Of a DNA stretch of 13,755 bases, positions 7,306-13,634 are shown one piece after another. This DNA is from an uncultured Clostridia bacterium. Lineage in GTDB: Bacteria; Bacillota; Clostridia; Christensenellales; Borkfalkiaceae. Within the stretch, counting starts at the first letter, position 1. The number at the start of each line of letters is the position of its first letter. The position numbers and the translations under genes were made by a program. The DNA lies in the NCBI GenBank assembly GCA_934247225.1, contig CAKQJE010000032.1:1-13755 (forward strand), read 5' to 3'. Under the pieces are notes generated by a model. The model searched no databases. It had not been told where the DNA came from and saw only the letters and a program-made list of their open reading frames with translations.

Positions 7306-8208
7306 ATGTTGAATAAATGGGTTTTGATAACGGGCGCGTGCGTGAATACGGGCGCGGCGATAGTTGAAAAATTCGCGTCCGAGGGCGAAAACGTCGTGTT
7401 TACGGGCAGAAACGCGGAACGGGTAAGCGCGGCGGAAGCAGGTTTCGCGGCAAAATTTCCGAATGTTAAAATTGTGGGCAAAACGCTTAACGCGCTTACG
7501 TATGACGGTAAAGTCGACGAGAAAAGCGTTAAAGAGCTTTTTGCCGAGCTTGACGAAGCGGGTATCGTTATAACCGACCTCGTACTTAATGCCGCCGATC
7601 TCGGAGTCGGGTTCGACGTTCTCAAAAGTACGCTTTCAGATTTTCGTCGGGTGATAGACACCAACGTGTGCTGGAATTTTTGTATAATTCAAAACGCCGT
7701 CAAACGAATGGTCGGCGGGATGAGCGAGGCGGATGTCAACAGCGGGATGAGCGAGACAAATATCGGCTGCGGGATGAGCGGGTCGGATGTTGTCGGTGCG
7801 AAAAAAGACGCGAAAACCGATGTAAAAAACGTCGGGAAAGGGTCTGGCGGAAGCGTTACGTTCATAAATTCCAACACGGCGTACAGAGCTATTCCCGAGC
7901 GCGCGGCTTATTCCGCTTCAAAAGGCGGTCAGCTCGGCTTAATGCGCGCGCTTGCGCTCGATTTGGGTAAGTACGGCATAAGGGTAAACGCCGTTCTCCC
8001 CGGGATGATTCACACCGACAGAACGGATAAAAATCCCGAATTTTATAAAAACGTGCCGTCGGCTTTTTCGCCGCTCGGAACGATTGCCGAGGGATCGGAC
8101 ATTGCGGAAGCCGTCTGGTATTTTGCCGCGCACGCCAAAAACGTCACGGGCGCGGAACTTACGGTAGATTGCGGCAATATGATTCAGCTTTACCCGATCA
8201 TTCCGTAA
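7306..8208 (+). CDS. Short-chain dehydrogenase/reductase with a repeat insertion
   Basis: A classical NAD(P)-dependent SDR of 300 residues, probably oxidising or reducing a sugar or sugar acid. The nucleotide-binding loop is TGACVNTG (residues 9-16), a variant of the TGxxxGxG motif. The NAG motif appears as NAA (95-97). The catalytic set is Asn120, Ser189, Tyr202 and Lys206 (YSASK), all present. PGMIHTDRT follows the active site as usual. Residues of about 137-181 form an insertion absent from ordinary SDRs, which run near 250 residues. It starts with three 9-residue repeats beginning GMS and continues with a Lys/Asp/Gly-rich stretch, before the strand leading to the catalytic Ser. AAAGAGG lies six bases before the ATG, and the gap to the dehydratase is 27 bases, so it is likely the last gene of that operon. 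The substrate is not identifiable. Confidence 0.83.
   Translation: MLNKWVLITGACVNTGAAIVEKFASEGENVVFTGRNAERVSAAEAGFAAKFPNVKIVGKTLNALTYDGKVDEKSVKELFAELDEAGIVITDLVLNAADLGVGFDVLKSTLSDFRRVIDTNVCWNFCIIQNAVKRMVGGMSEADVNSGMSETNIGCGMSGSDVVGAKKDAKTDVKNVGKGSGGSVTFINSNTAYRAIPERAAYSASKGGQLGLMRALALDLGKYGIRVNAVLPGMIHTDRTDKNPEFYKNVPSAFSPLGTIAEGSDIAEAVWYFAAHAKNVTGAELTVDCGNMIQLYPIIP
7715..7795 (+). repeat. 27-bp tandem repeat inside the SDR gene
   Basis: Three in-frame 27-bp units start at 7715, 7742 and 7769, each opening with GCGGGATGAGCG and then diverging. They encode GMSEADVNS, GMSETNIGC and GMSGSDVVG. The period is a multiple of three, so copy number could change without breaking the frame. Confidence 0.85.
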
Positions 8209-8235
8209 AATGATAAATTTTCATTTTTTATTCTT

Positions 8236-8295
8236 GCCTTCCCCAATCGGAGAAGGTGGATTTTGCGCGCTTGCGCGCAAAAGACGGAAGAGGAC
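8236..8295 (+). repeat. REP-like double-hairpin repeat, copy 1 (long second stem)
   Basis: Hairpin 1 pairs CCTTCCCC with GGAGAAGG (one mismatch). Hairpin 2 is a perfect 9-bp stem, TTTTGCGCG with CGCGCAAAA (8261-8269/8274-8282), closed by a CTTG loop. The unit ends in the family's conserved tail GGAAGAGGAC. Confidence 0.8.
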
Positions 8296-8300
8296 AAGAA

Positions 8301-8347
8301 GCCTTCTCCCGTTGGAGAAGGTGTCGGCGAATGCCGACGGAAGAGAC
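8301..8347 (+). repeat. REP-like double-hairpin repeat, copy 2
   Basis: Hairpin 1 is a perfect 8-bp stem, CCTTCTCC/GGAGAAGG (8302-8309/8314-8321). Hairpin 2 is GTCGGC/GCCGAC (8323-8328/8333-8338), followed by the tail GGAAGAGAC. It lies in direct orientation five bases after copy 1. Confidence 0.8.
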
Positions 8348-8426
8348 CGGTTGAGAGAAGTAAAAATCACCAAAAGTCAGCCTATAAGTCGATTATCGGC
8401 TTGTTTTAAGTGGCTAATACGTGTTA

Positions 8427-8466
8427 CGGCGGCAAATCGTAAGCGATTTGCCGCCGCTGAATTTTT
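8427..8466 (+). terminator. Rho-independent terminator after the hydrolase/dehydratase/SDR operon
   Basis: A perfect 13-bp GC-rich stem (CGGCGGCAAATCG at 8427-8439 with its complement at 8444-8456) closes a TAAG loop. Five bases later comes a run of five T (8462-8466). It is the first good terminator after the SDR stop at 8208, so the transcript would carry both double-hairpin repeats in its 3' end. Confidence 0.7.
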
Positions 8467-8542
8467 ATCGAAACGCCGTTATTTTGCATGATTTACGCTC
8501 GGTTTCCATTTTTAAAAATTTGACGAACAATCGCCCGTTCGC

Positions 8543-8571
8543 TTTATTTTTATTCCGTAATGTGTTACAAT
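8543..8571 (+). promoter_or_regulatory. Possible promoter of the CvpA-like gene
   Basis: A -10-like TACAAT (8566-8571) with an extended TG one base before it follows a weak -35 TTTATT (8543-8548) at 17-base spacing. It lies downstream of the terminator and about 45 bases before the TTG start. Confidence 0.4.
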
Positions 8572-8614
8572 TAAAACAATAAAAAATATAAAGTAAATTT
8601 ACGGAGAGAAAAAA

Positions 8615-9169
8615 TTGATCGGCGCGGATTATTTTGCGATAGGCGGCGCGTGTTTGTTTGCCGTGTTGGGTGCGGCGCTCGGGTTCGGGCGTTGTCTCAG
8701 AGTACTGAATAAAGGAATAATCGGGCGCGTAATAACGCTCGCGATAACATATTTTTTGCTCGGAATTATCGTTTCGATGGAGCAAACAAAAAGCGCGCAG
8801 GCTAAGTTTGTGGAGTATTTGCAGGCTCAGAATAACGGTTTTTGCGAATTTCTGCTCAAAATAAGGATAGAAATCGTTTTGACGGCTGTTTGCGTATTTA
8901 TTGCCGTAATGCTTCTTCAACTTCTTGTGGTAAACGTACTTGCGGGCATATTGGAGTCTAAAACGGGCGGAATAAAGCTGTTGAACAGTATTTTAGGCGT
9001 TATTTTGGGTGTTGCGGCGTCTATTGCGCTCGTATTGATTGTTCTCGAAGTCGCATATCTTGTCGGAGGCGGAGCAGAGGGGACCATGGCGGAAAATCTG
9101 AAAGACAGTTTTTTCGGTTTAGACAAAATATATCTTGACAACCCACTTTCCGCGATTTTCCGCGTATAA
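8615..9169 (+). CDS. CvpA-like integral membrane protein
   Basis: A 184-residue protein with about four membrane segments (roughly 5-25, 35-55, 86-112 and 123-150) and a short hydrophilic tail. The order of segments and the GGIKLLNSILGVILG stretch before the last helix resemble the CvpA (colicin V production) family, whose exact biochemical role is still debated. The match is by general pattern only, so a different small membrane protein is possible. Translation begins at TTG: GGAGAG (8603-8608) is six bases before it, and no ATG further in has comparable support. It stands alone between a terminator and a long gene-free region, so it is probably monocistronic. No functional link to its neighbours is visible. 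Confidence 0.6.
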   Translation: MIGADYFAIGGACLFAVLGAALGFGRCLRVLNKGIIGRVITLAITYFLLGIIVSMEQTKSAQAKFVEYLQAQNNGFCEFLLKIRIEIVLTAVCVFIAVMLLQLLVVNVLAGILESKTGGIKLLNSILGVILGVAASIALVLIVLEVAYLVGGGAEGTMAENLKDSFFGLDKIYLDNPLSAIFRV

Positions 9170-9236
9170 TCGTAAATTATCTTTTACCGCCCATCCGGCG
9201 AGGAAAATCTCGGCAAAGCCTACGAAGAGAGTAGAA

Positions 9237-9281
9237 GCCTTCTCCTGTTGGAGAAGGGGACCGCTTGCGGTGGAAGAGGAC
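9237..9281 (+). repeat. REP-like double-hairpin repeat, copy 3
   Basis: Hairpin 1 is the perfect stem CCTTCTCC/GGAGAAGG (9238-9245/9250-9257). Hairpin 2 is ACCG-CTTG-CGGT (9260-9271). The unit ends in GGAAGAGGAC. Confidence 0.85.
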
Positions 9282-9330
9282 GAAACAAAGGGTAGAAAGA
9301 AAACGAAATCTATGCTTTTGCTTGACGTTT

Positions 9331-9346
9331 TGCGGTGGAAGAGGAC
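9331..9346 (+). repeat. Partial copy: tail of the double-hairpin repeat
   Basis: TGCGGTGGAAGAGGAC repeats the last 16 bases of copy 3 exactly, 65 bases downstream, without the first hairpin. It looks like a decayed copy or a duplication remnant. Confidence 0.65.
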
Positions 9347-9843
9347 AAAAGAAGGCGATTGAATTGTTTTAAGAATAAATGCTGCCGCTAACGAACTTTC
9401 CAAAATAAAAAGATAACAGGCAGACACTGAAAAGAGCAACTCCCGAACGCCTTCATTCCCGAATATATTCCCGAACACATTTCTTATTGAATTCTTTATT
9501 CCAACTATAAGAAATTTCTATAACCGCCCGAAAAATCAAGAATTCCCCGATTTTACCTTGTTTTAAACTTTTTTTAACCTTTCTTTCATATACTGTTCCG
9601 TAGATCGCGAACTCTCGGAAACATACTCGGCAAAATCTTTTTGCGAAAAACGATTTAAGAAAAAACGCTCGTATTTTTATTTAATTTTCCGATAGGTTTA
9701 TGCAAAAACGAACTAAAATTTTGCATAAAAATTTCTGTTTACAATCTTGCCCGCATATAACATATTATATATATGTAACTTTTCAGGCTCTTCGGATATC
9801 TGTTTGCTTAGCGAAAATTGCATTATTTAAGTTTTCCTTTTTC

Positions 9844-9903
9844 GCCGCCCCGAGCGCTGCCGCGGACAAATTGTCCGGTATAAAGGATAGCGCTCGGGGC
9901 GGC
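9844..9903. other. Large nested stem-loop, orphan structured element
   Basis: A perfect 15-bp GC-rich stem joins 9844-9858 to 9889-9903 and encloses an inner hairpin CGGACAA/TTGTCCG (9863-9869/9871-9877). No T run follows it on either strand, so it is not a standard terminator. It lies about 140 bases before the TTGACA promoter of the next gene. It could be part of a small RNA, a processing site or a replication or protein-binding structure. Confidence 0.6.
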
Positions 9904-10043
9904 AAAACCGAAAGCGAACCGCAAAACCGAGCGAAAAGTAAACCGAAAATCAAATGCGGAGAATAACAAAACCTCGAAAAACCCGTAAAACCCGCATAAG
10001 AAAAACGGTTGCAAAAAACCCGAAAAATAATTCGTTAAAACAG

Positions 10044-10072
10044 TTGACAAATCGAAACAAATGGTTTAAGAT
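10044..10072 (+). promoter_or_regulatory. Strong promoter of the repeat lipoprotein
   Basis: A perfect -35 box TTGACA (10044-10049) is followed after exactly 17 bases by TAAGAT (10067-10072), a fair -10. Transcription should start near 10079, leaving a 5' leader of about 140 bases before the ATG at 10220. The leader includes a GGGAGG sequence (near 10120) ahead of a five-codon frame at 10135-10152. Confidence 0.7.
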
Positions 10073-10219
10073 TATAGCAAAAGGGTTTACTGACGTTTTT
10101 TTAAAGGTAAATCATTCGGGAGGTGCCGGACGAAAATGGTATTGAATGAATAATTTATGTAAATTTACTTTACAAAAAACAATCAAACAAACTTAAAAAA
10201 TATTAAAGGAGAATCAAAA

Positions 10220-13177
10220 ATGAAAAAGTTTGCAAAATGGCTTGTCATGATTCTTGTTGTAAGCTGTATCTGCGCGCTCACTTTGTTTGCGACCGGATGC
10301 GGTGAAAAAGACAAGAGTGTCAAGTCTATCACCGTAAACGACAATGGCGAAATCGTAGCCGTTTATGATGATGACACAACTGCAACTCTTGGCAAAGTAG
10401 GCTTGGTTAAGTCTGCTGAAATGAAGGACGGTAAGTTCGTTCTTACTCTTTCCGACGGTAAGACTATTGAATGTGCTGTTGCCGCTACCGCTAAGACTGT
10501 GGTTTCTATTAAGACTGTAGGTAATGAACTTGAAATTACATATAGTACTGGCGACGTTGAGAAAATTTCTTTGGGAACCAGCGTTACCTGCGAACACAAG
10601 AACGCTACATATGTTGAGCAGGTTGCTCATAAGTTAAGCGCTGACGGAAAAGAAATCAACGGCGTTTACCTTGAACTTTGCCCCGACTGCGGTTATGCTT
10701 ACACTTCCGTAGGCGTTCGTCACAATCCTGTTGACACCGTTGTTGCTCCCACTTGTACCGAAGGTGGCTACACTACTGAAAAGTGCAGCGTTTGCGGAAA
10801 GGAAAGTGAGAAGAAAGATATAACCAAAGCTCTTGGTCATAACTATGTTGCACGTCCTGTTCTTGGTGCTTCCAAGGCTGAAGCTGCTAAGTGGTGCCTT
10901 GAAGGCGGTTTGTCCATCCAGGTTTGCGACCGTTGTAAAGATATCGGCGATTACGTTACTATCGCTAAAGAAGACGCTTACGGACATCACTCCGACGCTT
11001 GGACTCTTAAAGAGGCTCCCAAGTATGATACTAACGGTACTCTTTCCGGAACTTGTAACGTTTGCGGTAACGTTGTAGAAGTATCGATCCCTGCTTGCAA
11101 GGATTCTAAGTATACTGTTTCCGATGTTACTCCCGAAAACGTTTCCTGCTCCACTGCAAAGAAAGGTACTTTCACTATTGAAGTAGACGGACAGAAGATC
11201 GTTGTTAAGGATGTTGCTATCCCCGGATCGCTTCACACTTTCAAAGGTGTTGCGTTCGATGATACGAAGACCGTTAAGTTTGCCGACGACGCTGCTTTTG
11301 CTGCAAGCGGACTTAAACTTATGGGTAACACCAATCCTCTTTCCTGCAACATGACTTCTAACGCTTGGTTCGCTTGCGACGAATGCGGAGAAACTATTTC
11401 CGTAGTAGTTAAGAAAGCTCACGTTCCCGTTGATGCTTCCAAGGTTACTACCGTTACTCCCGCAACTTGCGAAAAAGCAGGCGTTAAACAGTTCGAATGC
11501 GTAAACTGCAAAGATAAAGAAGCTAAGGAAGAAATTCCTGCTGTCGGACACGACTATAAGTATGAAGTTAACGAAGTTGACGGAAAATACACGATCGTCG
11601 GAACCTGCCAGAACGTTGCAAACGAATTGGTTGCTGCCGGTGATTGCGAGCATGCTACCGTAACTTACACCAACCTCAAGAGCGTTGATCGTAAAGTAAC
11701 GAAAGAAGCTACTTGTAAAGAAGACGGTGTTGAACATTTCGTAATCGTTGACGCTAACAACAAGACGACCGAATTCGACACTGTTATCAAAAAGCTTAAC
11801 CACAACCTTAAAAAGGCTGACGGAACGACTGTAAGAATAGATGAGTCCAAGGTATACTTGATGGCTAACTATCCTGACATCAAACCTTTCGGTAACGCCG
11901 TTAAATCTTGTAAAGCTCCGTTCGGTGGTTCGTTCGTTTGTGAAGATTGCAAAGAAGTTATTTCCGTAACTCTTAAAATCGATCATACGGCTCCGGAAGG
12001 AACTGTTGCTTCCAAGGCTACTTGTACCGAAGACGGTGTAAGATCTTACCAGTGTAAAGTTTGCGAAGAAGATGTTGTAAACGAAGTCGTTGAACCGAAG
12101 CTTGGTCATAAGTACGAATATACTGAACCTGTTAAGGGTGAAGACGGTAAGTACACTATTACCGGTACTTGTGTTCGTGAAGTTTCCGAAGGTAAAACTT
12201 GCGGAGATAAGAAAGTTTACACGTTCGACTCTTTGGAAAACAAAGTTGTTGTTCGTAAACCTACCTGCCAGGAAAAGGGTCTTACTCAGTATTTCGTAAC
12301 GATTGACGGAGTTGCTACAACTCTTAGTATCGAAACTGCTGAAATTCCTCACGTTCTTAACGGTAAAGACGTTGATCTTTCTAAACCTCTTGACCTTGCT
12401 ACTAAGGGCGTTAAGTTGTTCGGTAACACGACTACTCCTGCTTGCAGCAATGAAAACGGTGTTGGCGGTTACTTTGTATGCGAAACCTGCAACGAAGTTA
12501 TTTCTGCTAACGTTATCACTGCTCACACGAAACCTGCAACTATTCCGGAAGAGAATATTACTCCTGCTACTTGCGCAGACAACGGTAAGATTGTTTATAC
12601 TTGTGAAGTATGTAAGAAACCTAACTGCGAAGAAGTTATTCCTGCAACTGGTCATGCATTCAAGACTGCTGTTGAACACGCTTACGACAGCGTAACGGGT
12701 GTTCATACGTTAACTGTTAAGGTTACCTGCACGAATAAAGATTGCGCTTATGACGAAGAAGAAGTAGTTACTACTAAGGATTTCAGCGAAGAGAAGTACA
12801 GCTTTGTTAAACTTGTTGACCAGCCTGCTACCTGCGCTAACGAAGGACTTACTAAGTACAGCTTCGTAGTTGAACATAAAGCAACCGTTGCAAGCAAGGA
12901 AAACACTTACAAACTTGATTGTACTGTTGAGTTCATAACTGATCGTCTTGCTCACTCGTTCGTAAAGACCGCGAAACTTGACGATGACGGTAATGAAGTT
13001 CTTGACGATAAGGGTAATGTTGTTCTTGTAGACAAGATCTTCGAGAAAGAAATCGTTGAAGGCGAAGGCGACGACGCTAAGACTTACATTCTCAAAGTTA
13101 AGATCTGCAAAGACTGCGGTAAAGTTATCCTTGTAGAAAAAGTTGAGAAACCGGCTGACGATACAACGTCTGACTAA
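10220..13177 (+). CDS. Large lipoprotein of cysteine-rich (CxxC) repeats
   Basis: A 985-residue predicted surface lipoprotein of unknown function. The signal peptide ends in LFATGC, so Cys27 should be lipidated. Residues of about 30-118 hold two beta-strand-rich motifs ending in LG. The rest is cysteine-rich, with 11 CxxC pairs (CPDC, CSVC, CDRC, CNVC, CDEC, CVNC, CEDC, CKVC, CETC, CEVC, CKDC). Many units follow the order PTC/ATC, G, CxxC, GH, which would supply three Cys and one His for a zinc-ribbon-like site. A super-repeat of 177-189 residues occurs three times, anchored at FGN/MGN residues 369, 558 and 735. The C-terminus is acidic, without a sortase motif. AAAGGAG stands eight bases before the ATG. 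Arginine is mostly CGT and Ala/Val/Thr/Leu codons end in T far more than in neighbouring genes, suggesting high expression. Similar repeats are common in clostridial surface proteins; zinc binding and adhesion are inference. Confidence 0.8.
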   Translation: MKKFAKWLVMILVVSCICALTLFATGCGEKDKSVKSITVNDNGEIVAVYDDDTTATLGKVGLVKSAEMKDGKFVLTLSDGKTIECAVAATAKTVVSIKTVGNELEITYSTGDVEKISLGTSVTCEHKNATYVEQVAHKLSADGKEINGVYLELCPDCGYAYTSVGVRHNPVDTVVAPTCTEGGYTTEKCSVCGKESEKKDITKALGHNYVARPVLGASKAEAAKWCLEGGLSIQVCDRCKDIGDYVTIAKEDAYGHHSDAWTLKEAPKYDTNGTLSGTCNVCGNVVEVSIPACKDSKYTVSDVTPENVSCSTAKKGTFTIEVDGQKIVVKDVAIPGSLHTFKGVAFDDTKTVKFADDAAFAASGLKLMGNTNPLSCNMTSNAWFACDECGETISVVVKKAHVPVDASKVTTVTPATCEKAGVKQFECVNCKDKEAKEEIPAVGHDYKYEVNEVDGKYTIVGTCQNVANELVAAGDCEHATVTYTNLKSVDRKVTKEATCKEDGVEHFVIVDANNKTTEFDTVIKKLNHNLKKADGTTVRIDESKVYLMANYPDIKPFGNAVKSCKAPFGGSFVCEDCKEVISVTLKIDHTAPEGTVASKATCTEDGVRSYQCKVCEEDVVNEVVEPKLGHKYEYTEPVKGEDGKYTITGTCVREVSEGKTCGDKKVYTFDSLENKVVVRKPTCQEKGLTQYFVTIDGVATTLSIETAEIPHVLNGKDVDLSKPLDLATKGVKLFGNTTTPACSNENGVGGYFVCETCNEVISANVITAHTKPATIPEENITPATCADNGKIVYTCEVCKKPNCEEVIPATGHAFKTAVEHAYDSVTGVHTLTVKVTCTNKDCAYDEEEVVTTKDFSEEKYSFVKLVDQPATCANEGLTKYSFVVEHKATVASKENTYKLDCTVEFITDRLAHSFVKTAKLDDDGNEVLDDKGNVVLVDKIFEKEIVEGEGDDAKTYILKVKICKDCGKVILVEKVEKPADDTTSD

Positions 13178-13196
13178 TTACTCAGATACTGTTTGT

Positions 13197-13221
13197 GAAG
13201 GAGAGCACCTTTCTCTCCTTC
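13197..13221 (+). terminator. Hairpin just after the repeat lipoprotein
   Basis: GAAGGAGAG (13197-13205) pairs perfectly with CTCTCCTTC (13213-13221) around a seven-base loop, 19 bases after the stop codon. The T run of a classical terminator is missing, so it may protect the 3' end or terminate only weakly. Confidence 0.5.
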
Positions 13222-13344
13222 TCAGACACCCATTGTGATTTACTCTTTGTGAACCCTAAGCCGAGCATAGAGTACGGACCGCCACCTTTACAGTCCGACT
13301 CCTCAACATGCGAAGCAATTGCAAAGTAAAAAAACGAAGCAATA

Positions 13345-13376
13345 ATAAGCCGATGCTATTCGTAGCATCGGCTTAT
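13345..13376. terminator. 14-bp hairpin with TTCG loop, terminator-like
   Basis: ATAAGCCGATGCTA (13345-13358) pairs perfectly with 13363-13376 around a TTCG tetraloop. On the plus strand it is followed by GTAATATATA rather than T. On the minus strand a run of T (A run from about 13328 to 13334) begins about ten bases beyond the stem. It is the most stable candidate stop for the lipoprotein transcript, or a terminator for a minus-strand gene beyond the window. Confidence 0.5.
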
Positions 13377-13390
13377 GTAATATATAGAAA

Positions 13391-13435
13391 GCCTTCCCGG
13401 TTGGGGAAGGGGGACCGCTTGCGGTGGAAGAGGAC
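13391..13435 (+). repeat. REP-like double-hairpin repeat, copy 4
   Basis: Hairpin 1 is CCTTCCC/GGGAAGG (13392-13398/13404-13410), in which a T-A pair of copies 2 and 3 is replaced by C-G. Hairpin 2 is ACCG-CTTG-CGGT (13414-13425), followed by GGAAGAGGAC. Confidence 0.85.
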
Positions 13436-13533
13436 CACCATAAAGTCAGAGAAAGTAAAGAGTTTGATTTAATTGCAGCTTCAAGACAAAACTTTTGAAA
13501 TGTCAGGCTTTGATTTAAGTCTCAGTCTGTACA

Positions 13534-13581
13534 GTCCTCTCTCGTCGGCTTACGCCGCCACTCTCCCCAAAAGGGGAAAGC
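13534..13581 (-). repeat. REP-like double-hairpin repeat, inverted copy 5
   Basis: Read on the minus strand it shows CTTTCCCC-TTTT-GGGGAGAG (hairpin 1), then GGCGGC-GTAA-GCCGAC (hairpin 2, one mismatch), then the tail GAGAGAGGAC. The order of parts is as in the forward copies, so it forms the inverted right end of the composite element. Confidence 0.75.
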
Positions 13582-13589
13582 AAATATTG

Positions 13590-13634
13590 GCCTTCCCGGT
13601 TGGGGAAGGGGGACCGCTTGCGGTGGAAGAGGAC
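13590..13634 (+). repeat. REP-like double-hairpin repeat, copy 6
   Basis: Identical to copy 4 over its 45 bases and opening the second 199-bp unit. The matching inverted right end begins at 13733 and is cut by the window end. Confidence 0.85.

Larger units (their letters stand above)
8209..8614. other. Gene-free region between the SDR and the CvpA-like gene
   Basis: The 406 bases hold, in order, two direct copies of the double-hairpin repeat (8236-8295 and 8301-8347), about 80 bases of unremarkable sequence, a Rho-independent terminator (8427-8466) and an A/T-rich stretch with the probable promoter and Shine-Dalgarno of the next gene. I see no convincing coding sequence. Confidence 0.6.
9170..10219. 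other. 1-kb gene-free region
   Basis: No coding sequence here is credible; the longer frames are antisense or run through repeats. It contains a double-hairpin repeat (9237-9281), a second copy of only its last 16 bases (9331-9346), a motif CCCGAA occurring three times between about 9440 and 9475, an inverted repeat TATGCAAAA/TTTTGCATA (9699-9707/9719-9727), a promoter-like TTGCCC, 17 bases, TATATG (9747-9775), a large nested stem-loop (9844-9903) and the promoter and leader of the repeat lipoprotein. Confidence 0.6.

Noticed and set aside
8210..8491. Plus-strand open frame of 93 codons after the SDR
   Set aside because: It reads straight through two hairpin repeats and a terminator, has no Shine-Dalgarno, and its product is Arg/Lys-rich low complexity.
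8465..8920. Minus-strand open frame of 151 codons over the start of the CvpA-like gene
   Set aside because: It covers the promoter and Shine-Dalgarno region of a membrane protein with a coherent helix pattern; no ribosome binding site or family resemblance.
9119..9478. Minus-strand open frame of 119 codons
   Set aside because: It runs through a double-hairpin repeat and into the antisense of the CvpA-like gene; the apparent hydrophobic segments come from repeat and A/T-rich sequence.
9844..9903. Rho-independent terminator
   Set aside because: The stem is strong, but neither strand has a T run after it and no gene ends nearby.
10634..12706. 690-codon minus-strand open frame antisense to the repeat lipoprotein
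   Set aside because: It arises because the codon choice of the plus-strand gene avoids stops on the other strand. The product is Ser/Asn/Phe-rich without motifs, and the plus strand has promoter, Shine-Dalgarno and signal peptide.
10220..13177. Sortase-anchored surface protein
   Set aside because: There is no LPxTG-like motif, hydrophobic segment or basic tail at the C-terminus; anchoring is by the N-terminal lipobox.
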